A DNA stretch of 7,247 nucleotides from a bacterium (GTDB lineage: Bacteria > Bacillota_I > Bacilli_A > RF39 > UBA660). Below are positions 1-4,803 of this stretch, in pieces; position 1 is the first letter of the stretch, and every line of letters begins with the position of its first letter. The position numbers and the translations under genes are program-made. Below the pieces are notes generated by a model that saw only the letters and a program-made list of their open reading frames with translations, made no database searches and was not told the DNA's origin. The DNA is taken from assembly GCA_029012525.1 (NCBI GenBank), contig JAQXMG010000093.1:1-7247 (forward strand). Direction: 5' to 3'.

Positions 1-479
1 AGAAAAAGGATTATGATATGTCATTAAAATATTTAGAAATTGCAAAAAGATTTAATATTGAAGTTGACTATAAAATGATTTTACATATTTCTAAAGAACT
101 AAATATATTTGTTAAAAATTCATATTTAAATCGTCCTTTGAGTTAGTCAGACAAACAAGTTATATCATATGATCCATATTTAGCAATTGAAAATATAATT
201 GAAAACCAAAATATAGAAGATAATACTGTATTTGATAAAAATATAGATGTTTATAAAGCATTTAACGACGTTAAAAAATATTTAACTGAAGAATACAAAA
301 CAAGTGATTTTTCTTTTAATGACAAATATTTAATTCCTTATGATAATATAGGTGCAAATGGTGAAAATTATTTAAAGGTTGTTACTTTGTTAGATTCAAA
401 AGAAATTGTTTCAATGTATCCAGTAAAAAGAGACGAAAATTGTGTTAATTTTGTTAGAAAAAATAGTTTACAAAGATAA
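1..479 (+). pseudogene. Unrecognised reading frame interrupted by an in-frame TAG, left end outside window
   Basis: Reading in the frame that starts at base 3 gives protein-like sequence for about 158 codons, ending at TAA 477-479. A single TAG at 144-146 interrupts it, and the same frame continues on both sides, so this looks like a nonsense change and not a frameshift. The part before the stop is helical and rich in Lys, Ile and Leu (SLKYLEIAKRFNIEVDYK); the part after includes YLIPYDNIGANGENYLK and ends in VRKNSLQR. The downstream part has no ATG until 414-416, so it could hardly be translated alone from an ATG. An ATG at 18-20 with AAAAAGG at 3-9 could be a start, giving only 42 residues, or the frame may enter from outside the window. 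I do not recognise the family; no signal peptide or membrane segment is visible. It could be a decaying gene, a sequencing error, or a stop that is read through. The coding character is moderately convincing; the function is unknown. Confidence 0.5.
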
Positions 480-495
480 AAAAATAGTTTATAAT
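467..495 (+). promoter_or_regulatory. Promoter of the valS T-box transcript
   Basis: A -35 box TTTACA at 467-472 (one mismatch to TTGACA) and a perfect -10 box TATAAT at 490-495 are separated by 17 bases, the optimal spacing for the housekeeping sigma factor. The start of transcription should fall near 502, just before stem I of the T-box. The -35 box lies inside the last codons of the interrupted upstream frame, so the valS unit has its own promoter and does not depend on transcription from the left. Confidence 0.8.
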
Positions 496-510
496 TTTAA
501 CAACAGGCCA

Positions 511-710
511 AGAAAAAGAGGAGTAAATTACTTATAATTAATAGAGAGCTAGTGATTGGTGAAAACTAGTATTTATGGTAATTGAATGTTGCTTTTTTAG
601 CTAATTACTTTTTGTAATTCGTATAATATGCGTTAAATATTTAAGGTAAGTGTAAACTTATGAAATAAGGTGGTACCACGAAGATTTCGTCCTTAGGATG
701 GAATCTTTTT
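511..710 (+). promoter_or_regulatory. T-box riboswitch (tRNA-Val responsive leader of valS)
   Basis: T-box leaders bind an uncharged tRNA by codon-anticodon pairing in stem I and by its free 3' end in the antiterminator, which lets RNA polymerase read on. All parts can be placed. The stem I base is AAAAAG 513-518 with CTTTTT 592-597. The specifier loop is 519-525 facing 584-591, and the helix above it is 526-532 with 577-583. AGAGAG (543-548) leads into a distal hairpin, CTAGT 549-553 with ACTAG 565-569, whose loop holds TTGGTGAAA. Stem II is AATTAC 603-608 with GTAATT 614-619, and stem III is TAAGT 647-651 with ACTTA 656-660. The antiterminator is AAGG 667-670, bulge TGGTACC 671-677, ACG 678-680, then CGT and CCTT at 688-694. 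The bulge TGGT would pair with ACCA of a tRNA having A73, as tRNA-Val does. The likely specifier is GTT at 588-590 (Val). Class call is very secure; the specifier register is less so. Confidence 0.95.
681..710 (+). terminator. T-box intrinsic terminator (attenuator of valS)
   Basis: The arms 681-692 and 696-707 form a 12-base-pair stem, with two G-U pairs, closed by a 3-base loop TTA. A T run (706-710) and further T-rich sequence follow. The 5' arm shares bases 681-694 with the antiterminator (CGT 688-690, CCTT 691-694), so the two folds exclude each other. With charged tRNA-Val the terminator should form and stop transcription ahead of valS; with uncharged tRNA the antiterminator should win. 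Confidence 0.92.
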
Positions 711-735
711 ATATACTTTTTAAAGGAGTGATATT

Positions 736-3273
736 ATGCTAGATAAAAAATATAATCCTAGTATAGAAGAAAATATTTATAGTTTTTGGTTAAAAAATGA
801 TTATTTTAAAAGTGGAGATGAGTCAAAAAAACCATTTTGTATTGTTTTACCTCCACCAAATGTTACAGGGAAGCTTCATTTAGGACATGCTTGGGATACG
901 GCTTTACAAGATATAATTATTCGTTATAAAAGAATGAATGACTTTGATTGTTTATGGCTTCCAGGAATGGATCACGCAGCAATTGCAACTGAAGTAAAAG
1001 TTGTTAATAGATTAAAAGAACAAGGCATTGATAAATATGAATTAGGAAGAGAAAAATTTTTAGAAAAAGCTTGGGAATGGAAGCATGAATATGCTAAAAA
1101 CATCAGAAGTCAATGGGCAAAAATGGGTCTTTCTCTTGATTATTCTAAAGAAACTTTTACTCTGGATGATAAAATTGCTAATGCTGTAAAAAAAGTATTC
1201 GTAGATTATTATAATAAAGGATATATATATAGAGGAGAACGTATCATTAATTGGGATCCAGTATCTAAAACAGCTCTATCAAATGAAGAAGTTATTTATA
1301 AAGATGTTAAAGGTGCTTTCTATCATATAAAATATTATCTTGAAGATTCTGATGAATTTTTAGAGGTTGCCACAACTCGTCCTGAAACACTTTTTGGTGA
1401 TACAGCAGTTGCAGTAAATAAAGCAGATGAAAGATATCAAAAATATATTGGTAAGAACGTAATACTTCCAATTGTAAATAGGAAAATACCTGTTATTGCA
1501 GATATTCATGCTGATAAAGATTTTGGAACTGGTGTTGTTAAAATTACTCCAGCTCATGATCCTAATGATTTTGAAGTAGGAAATCGTCATAATTTAGAAA
1601 GAATAAATGTTTTAAATGAAGATGGTACGATGAATGAAAATGCTGGTGTATTTAAAGGACTAGATCGTTTTGAATGCCGTGAAAAATTAGTTTCTTTATT
1701 AAAAGAACAAAATCTTTTAATTAAAGTTGAAGAAATAGTTCATAGTGTAGGTCATTCAGAAAGAACTAATGTTATGGTTGAGCCATATCTTTCAAAACAA
1801 TGGTTTGTAAAAATGGATGTGTTATCTAAAAATGTTTTAGAAAATCAAAAAAATAAAGATACTAAAGTTAACTTTATTCCTAAAAGATTTGAAAAAATAT
1901 TAAATCATTGGATGGAAGATTGCCATGATTGGTGTATTTCACGTCAACTATGGTGGGGTCATAGAATTCCTGCTTGGTATAAAGATGATGAGGTATATGT
2001 TGGAGTAGAAGCTCCGAAAGAAGAAGGTTGGATTCAAGATAATGATGTACTAGACACATGGTTTTCAAGTGCATTATGGCCATTTGCGACTTTAGGATAT
2101 CCAGATGATACCAAAACTTTACAAAGATATTATCCTAACGATTTACTTGTAACAGCATATGATATTATTTTCTTTTGGGTTGCGAGAATGATTTTCCAAG
2201 GACTTGAAATAACTAAAGAAGTACCATTTAAAACTTGTTTAATCCATGGTTTAATTCGTGATAAACAAGGTAGAAAGATGAGTAAAAGTCTAGGGAATGG
2301 GGTAGATCCAATTGATATTATAAATAAATATGGAGCAGATTCACTTAGATTCTTCTTGTCAACAAGTAGTGCGCCAGGCATGGATTTAAGATTTGATGAA
2401 GACAAAGTTGCATCAAGTTGGAATTTTATAAATAAATTATGGAATGCTTCACGTTTTGTTTTAATGTCTTTAGATAACTTTAATAAAGATGATTATAATC
2501 TTGATAACATTGATATAGTTGATAAATGGATTTTAACAAGATTAAATAAAACAATAAAAGAAACAACAAAATACATGGAAAAATACGAATTTAACAACGC
2601 ATCTAAAGTAATATATGATTTTGTTTGGGATGATTTCTGTGATAATTATATTGAACTATCTAAAACAAAAATGAATAATAACACAACAAAAAGTGTTTTA
2701 CTTAAAGTATTAACAGATATTTTAAAAATCCTTCATCCATTTATTCCTTTTGTAACTGAAGAAATCTATTCAATGCTTCCAGTAAAAGAACAAGAAAGTA
2801 TTATGATTTCAAAATATCCTACATATAATAAAAATGAAGTATTTAAAGAAGAAGAGGAAAAAATAAATAAAGTAATTTGTGATATAACTGCAATTAGAAA
2901 TTTAAAAGCTAATAATAACATTACTAAAAATGCTTATGTTTCAATAAGCACTAGTGAAGAACTTTTAAATATTTATAAAACTGCTTTAAGAATAGATGAA
3001 AAAAATATCATTAATGAAAATAAAGATTTAAAAACTTATAATTATAAATCACAATATATTGATATAACTTATTTTGAGGAAGCAAAACAAGTTAATTTAG
3101 ATGAAATAAATGAACAAATAAAAAAATTAGAATCTTCAGTTGAAAGAAGAAAAAATCTTTTAAATAATGAAAATTATGTCAATAAAGCACCACAAAATAT
3201 TGTGGAAAATGATAGACTAAAGTTAAAAGAAGAAAGTGAAAAATTAGAAAATTTAAAAAAATTAATGAGGTGA
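736..3273 (+). CDS. valS: Valine--tRNA ligase (ValRS)
   Basis: Cytoplasmic class I aminoacyl-tRNA synthetase joining valine to tRNA-Val with ATP. The 845 residues are slightly shorter than the roughly 880 of Bacillus ValRS, and nothing key is missing. In order: N-terminal Rossmann half with PPPNVTGKLHLGH (39-51, the HIGH-type ATP site); the CP1 editing domain that hydrolyses Thr-tRNA-Val, with TTRPETLFGD (213-222) and GTGVVKITPAHDPNDFE (264-280); DWCISRQLWWGHRIPAW (398-414); DVLDTWFSSALWPF (437-450); the KMSKS loop (514-518); the anticodon-binding helical domain from about 595; and a charged C-terminal coiled coil (about 785-845), typical of bacterial ValRS. The ATG at 736 follows AAAGGAG (722-728) at 7 bases, and the N-terminus matches the family. 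It is controlled by the T-box upstream. It ends TGA directly followed by in-frame TAG, and its last codons supply the ribosome site of the next gene. Identity is certain. Confidence 0.99.
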   Translation: MLDKKYNPSIEENIYSFWLKNDYFKSGDESKKPFCIVLPPPNVTGKLHLGHAWDTALQDIIIRYKRMNDFDCLWLPGMDHAAIATEVKVVNRLKEQGIDKYELGREKFLEKAWEWKHEYAKNIRSQWAKMGLSLDYSKETFTLDDKIANAVKKVFVDYYNKGYIYRGERIINWDPVSKTALSNEEVIYKDVKGAFYHIKYYLEDSDEFLEVATTRPETLFGDTAVAVNKADERYQKYIGKNVILPIVNRKIPVIADIHADKDFGTGVVKITPAHDPNDFEVGNRHNLERINVLNEDGTMNENAGVFKGLDRFECREKLVSLLKEQNLLIKVEEIVHSVGHSERTNVMVEPYLSKQWFVKMDVLSKNVLENQKNKDTKVNFIPKRFEKILNHWMEDCHDWCISRQLWWGHRIPAWYKDDEVYVGVEAPKEEGWIQDNDVLDTWFSSALWPFATLGYPDDTKTLQRYYPNDLLVTAYDIIFFWVARMIFQGLEITKEVPFKTCLIHGLIRDKQGRKMSKSLGNGVDPIDIINKYGADSLRFFLSTSSAPGMDLRFDEDKVASSWNFINKLWNASRFVLMSLDNFNKDDYNLDNIDIVDKWILTRLNKTIKETTKYMEKYEFNNASKVIYDFVWDDFCDNYIELSKTKMNNNTTKSVLLKVLTDILKILHPFIPFVTEEIYSMLPVKEQESIMISKYPTYNKNEVFKEEEEKINKVICDITAIRNLKANNNITKNAYVSISTSEELLNIYKTALRIDEKNIINENKDLKTYNYKSQYIDITYFEEAKQVNLDEINEQIKKLESSVERRKNLLNNENYVNKAPQNIVENDRLKLKEESEKLENLKKLMR

Positions 3274-3277
3274 TAGC

Positions 3278-3685
3278 ATGATAAAAAGAAAGAAATTTAA
3301 TTTATTAGATTTAGATTATATTTTAGTAGATAGTATTAATAATGATTTATATGAGAAATTATTTGAAAAATATGAAATAAGAACTTTTAAAGATTTAGAT
3401 GAATTAATAAAAGATGGTACAATAAAAGATAAGTTTTTAGAAGAAGTTATTGAAGATAGAAAAGCAGGTATTGGAATACAATTAAAAGATGTATCAACAG
3501 ATTGCTTAAAAAATGATTTAACAGCTAAAAGTTTATTAGAAAAATTACATATTAATGATTTTCAAGAATTAAGTGTCTATATTGGAAATGAAAATCAAGA
3601 AGTTATTAACAATATGTATTTAATCAATGCTTTTAAAATGGTTGCTAAATTAATAGCTGAAAAAAATAAAAGTAAAACGAGATAA
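3278..3685 (+). CDS. Unknown 135-residue protein, cotranscribed with valS
   Basis: I do not recognise this gene. It starts at ATG 3278, four bases after the valS stop, with a strong site GAGGTGAT (3267-3274) inside the valS 3' end, so the two genes form one T-box-controlled unit; an AT-rich terminator follows at once. The product is small and charged, predicted mostly helical, with no signal peptide, membrane segment or metal-binding Cys/His cluster (one Cys, 76). Residues 24-44 (LYEKLFEKYEIRTFKDLDELI) and 82-102 resemble each other: seven identities over 21 positions, with the shared pattern L-x-E-K-x-x-I-x-x-F-x-x-L. That pattern recalls the helix-hairpin-helix fold of the RNA polymerase alpha C-terminal domain, which could mean nucleic-acid binding, but this is a guess from hydrophobic spacing. 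In Bacillus the gene after valS is folC, and this is clearly not folC. Coding status is sure from its ribosome site, length and position; function is open. Confidence 0.85.
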   Translation: MIKRKKFNLLDLDYILVDSINNDLYEKLFEKYEIRTFKDLDELIKDGTIKDKFLEEVIEDRKAGIGIQLKDVSTDCLKNDLTAKSLLEKLHINDFQELSVYIGNENQEVINNMYLINAFKMVAKLIAEKNKSKTR

Positions 3686-3717
3686 AAATATGATGATTAA
3701 AAATTATCATATTTTTT
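3684..3717 (+). terminator. AT-rich intrinsic terminator after the valS unit
   Basis: The arms 3684-3696 and 3704-3716 can form up to 13 base pairs, including one G-U pair, around a 7-base loop, and the 3' arm runs into T's at 3712-3717. The stem begins at the stop codon of the 135-residue gene. It has only one G-C pair, so it is weak in GC terms, but length and T run fit an intrinsic terminator in an AT-rich genome. The 5' arm begins with an A run, so it could also stop transcripts from the other strand. It separates the valS unit from the str operon promoter. Confidence 0.7.
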
Positions 3718-3759
3718 AATTATTAAACATATAATATATTTGGTTTTTGAAAAAATTTA

Positions 3760-3788
3760 TTGACAATTAAAAATCTAAGTGATATAGT
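3760..3788 (+). promoter_or_regulatory. Promoter of the str operon (rpsL-rpsG-fusA-tuf)
   Basis: A perfect -35 box TTGACA (3760-3765), a 17-base spacer and TATAGT (3783-3788, one mismatch to TATAAT) make a near-consensus housekeeping promoter. TG at 3780-3781 followed by one base adds an extended -10 motif. A- and T-tracts at 3744-3759 just upstream could act as an UP element for the alpha subunit. Transcription should start near 3795, giving a leader of about 90 bases before rpsL. Such strength fits genes for ribosomal proteins and elongation factors. Confidence 0.85.
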
Positions 3789-3794
3789 ACTAGT

Positions 3795-3885
3795 GTTTGA
3801 ATTTATTTGGGTTTGAAAAATTTCAAACCTATTTAAAATCGCAACATATGATACACCTGGATATGTGTATAGAAAGGAGAATGAA
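3795..3885 (+). promoter_or_regulatory. Structured 5' leader of rpsL, possible autoregulatory RNA
   Basis: Two structured parts are visible between the predicted transcription start and the rpsL ATG. The first is a hairpin, 3808-3817 with 3822-3831, of 10 pairs (one G-U) and a 4-base loop; only three T's follow, so it is a poor terminator. GTTTGAA occurs twice, at 3795-3801 and 3811-3817, and either copy can pair with TTCAAAC at 3822-3828. The second part, just before the ribosome site, has two competing 6-pair helices: ACATAT 3844-3849 with ATATGT 3861-3866, and ATACAC 3851-3856 with GTGTAT 3865-3870, sharing bases 3865-3866. I do not match this to any known ribosomal-protein leader class. 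The pairings are seen in the sequence; a regulatory role is inference. Confidence 0.45.
3873..3879 (+). promoter_or_regulatory. Ribosome binding site that fixes the rpsL start
   Basis: AAAGGAG lies 6 bases before ATG 3886-3888, whose product begins MPTIQQLLRKKR, the standard S12 N-terminus. An in-frame GTG at 3865 would put this site inside the coding region and add seven residues (VYRKENE if the GTG is read as Val) that S12 proteins do not carry, so the ATG is the start. The ATG at 3881-3883 is in another frame. Confidence 0.93.
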
Positions 3886-4296
3886 ATGCCAACAATTCAA
3901 CAATTATTAAGAAAAAAAAGAGGACAAAAAGTTAGAAAGAGTAAATCACCAGTTTTAGGTATTAGATTAAATACATTAGAAAAAACTACTAGTGAAACAG
4001 CTTCACCTCAAAAAAGAGGAGTATGTATTCGTGTAGGTACTAAAACACCAAAGAAACCAAACTCAGCATTAAGAAAATATGCTCGTGTAAGACTTTCTAA
4101 TGGTAAAGAAGTTGATTGTTATATTCCTGGAGAAGGTCATAATTTACAAGAACACAGCGTTGTATTAATTCGTGGTGGACGTGTAAAAGACTTAATCGGA
4201 GTTAGATATCATATTGTTCGTGGAACAATGGATACTCAAGGAGTAAAAGATCGTAAACAAGCTCGTAGTAAATACGGAACTAAAAAAGGTAAATAA
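3886..4296 (+). CDS. rpsL: 30S ribosomal protein S12
   Basis: S12 sits at the decoding centre of the small subunit, contacts 16S rRNA helices 18, 27 and 44, and helps check codon-anticodon fit. The 136 residues match the Firmicutes form, which carries an extra segment (about 19-40) before PQKRGVC (41-47). Conserved loops are present: TPKKPNSALRK (54-64), holding the lysines equivalent to E. coli Lys42 and Lys43 (here 56 and 57), and GEGHNLQEHSVVLIRGGRVKDL (82-103), with the equivalents of Lys87 (101) and of Asp88 (102), the residue methylthiolated by RimO in some bacteria. One oddity: residue 104 is Ile (ATC 4195-4197) where E. coli and Bacillus have Pro (Pro90 in E. coli mature numbering). 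The rest of this loop is normal, so this is not a broken gene. It is first in the str operon, 25 bases ahead of rpsG, with its own promoter and leader. Confidence 0.99.
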   Translation: MPTIQQLLRKKRGQKVRKSKSPVLGIRLNTLEKTTSETASPQKRGVCIRVGTKTPKKPNSALRKYARVRLSNGKEVDCYIPGEGHNLQEHSVVLIRGGRVKDLIGVRYHIVRGTMDTQGVKDRKQARSKYGTKKGK

Positions 4297-4321
4297 AATA
4301 TAACGAAGGAGGAAAAATATT

Positions 4322-4792
4322 ATGCGTAAAAGACGTGCAGTTAAAAGAGATGTTTTACCTGATGCTATTTATAAATCAAAAACTGTTACTAAGTTAATTA
4401 ATAGTCTTATGATTGATGGTAAAAAAGGTAAAGCAGAAAAAATTCTTTATGATGCATTTAATATGGTTAAAGAAAAAACTGGAAAAGATGCAATGGAAGT
4501 ATTTAACCAAGCTTTAGAAAATATTGAACCAGCAATGGAAGTAAAAGCAAAACGTGTTGGTGGTTCAAACTATCAAGTACCTATTGAAGTTTCTAAAGAA
4601 AGAGCTCAAGTTTTAGGACTTAGATGGTTAACTCAATATGCTAAAAGTGGCCGTGGTAATGGTATGGCTGAAAAATTAGCGAATGAAATTATTGATGCTT
4701 CAAATAATACTGGAGCAGCAGTTAAAAAACGTGAAGATACACACAGAATGGCAGAAGCTAATAAAGCTTTCGCACATTATAGATGGAATTAA
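4322..4792 (+). CDS. rpsG: 30S ribosomal protein S7
   Basis: S7 binds the 3' major domain of 16S rRNA early in assembly and organises the head of the small subunit near the E site and mRNA exit. The 156 residues equal the usual bacterial length. Visible family marks are the basic N-terminus MRKRRAVKRDVLPD (1-14), LINSLMIDGKKGKAEKILYDAF (25-46), VGGSNYQVPIEV (79-90) and the C-terminal AAVKKREDTHRMAEANKAFAHYRW. The turn before LANEI reads AKSGRGNGM where many S7 proteins have an R-G-(D/E)-K-(S/T)-M type segment, so one basic residue is replaced there. ATG 4322 follows GAAGGAGG (4305-4312) at 9 bases. The 25-base gap from rpsL is too short for the structured S7 target known between these genes in E. 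coli. The stop overlaps the fusA ribosome site, suggesting tight coupling. Confidence 0.99.
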   Translation: MRKRRAVKRDVLPDAIYKSKTVTKLINSLMIDGKKGKAEKILYDAFNMVKEKTGKDAMEVFNQALENIEPAMEVKAKRVGGSNYQVPIEVSKERAQVLGLRWLTQYAKSGRGNGMAEKLANEIIDASNNTGAAVKKREDTHRMAEANKAFAHYRWN

Positions 4793-4800
4793 GGTAGGTG
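4790..4800 (+). promoter_or_regulatory. Unusual split ribosome binding site of fusA
   Basis: TAAGGTAGGTG spans the rpsG stop codon (TAA 4790-4792) and ends 3 bases before ATG 4804. It equals the ideal Shine-Dalgarno core TAAGGAGGTG with one extra T in the middle, so pairing with 16S rRNA would need a bulge or use only one half: AAGG at 9 bases from the ATG, or AGGTG at 3. An in-frame GTG at 4798-4800 lies inside this site and is an unlikely start. Because the site includes the rpsG stop, ribosomes ending rpsG could hand over directly to fusA. Confidence 0.7.
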
Positions 4801-4803
4801 CTT

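Noticed and set aside
144..146. TAG as a pyrrolysine or otherwise recoded codon
   Set aside because: No pyl genes, downstream stem element or conserved family can be seen in the window to support recoding; a nonsense change or base error is simpler.
587..589. TGT (Cys) as the T-box specifier
   Set aside because: The gene is clearly ValRS, and the TGGT bulge does not fit the U73 of tRNA-Cys; GTT one base later fits Val.
1360..2405. Open frames on the minus strand inside valS (about 1360-1590, 1880-2083, 2130-2405)
   Set aside because: They lie wholly opposite conserved valS sequence, with composition explained by the complementary codons; no sign of independent genes.
3730..3735. TATAAT as another -10 box upstream of rpsL
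   Set aside because: The -35 position at 17 bases (3707-3712, TCATAT) is a poor match and falls in the terminator stem; the TTGACA/TATAGT pair downstream is far better.
3844..3870. An H-type pseudoknot in front of the rpsL ribosome site, using both competing helices together
   Set aside because: With 3861-3864 in one helix and 3865-3870 in the other, no bases remain to cross the first helix, so the two helices are better seen as alternatives.
3865..3885. In-frame GTG start that would extend rpsL by seven residues
   Set aside because: It would place the AAAGGAG ribosome site inside the gene and add residues absent from S12 proteins; ATG 3886 gives the standard MPTIQQLLRKK start.
4798..4803. 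In-frame GTG start for fusA, two codons before the ATG
   Set aside because: The GTG is part of the Shine-Dalgarno sequence, and the family N-terminus begins at ATG 4804.
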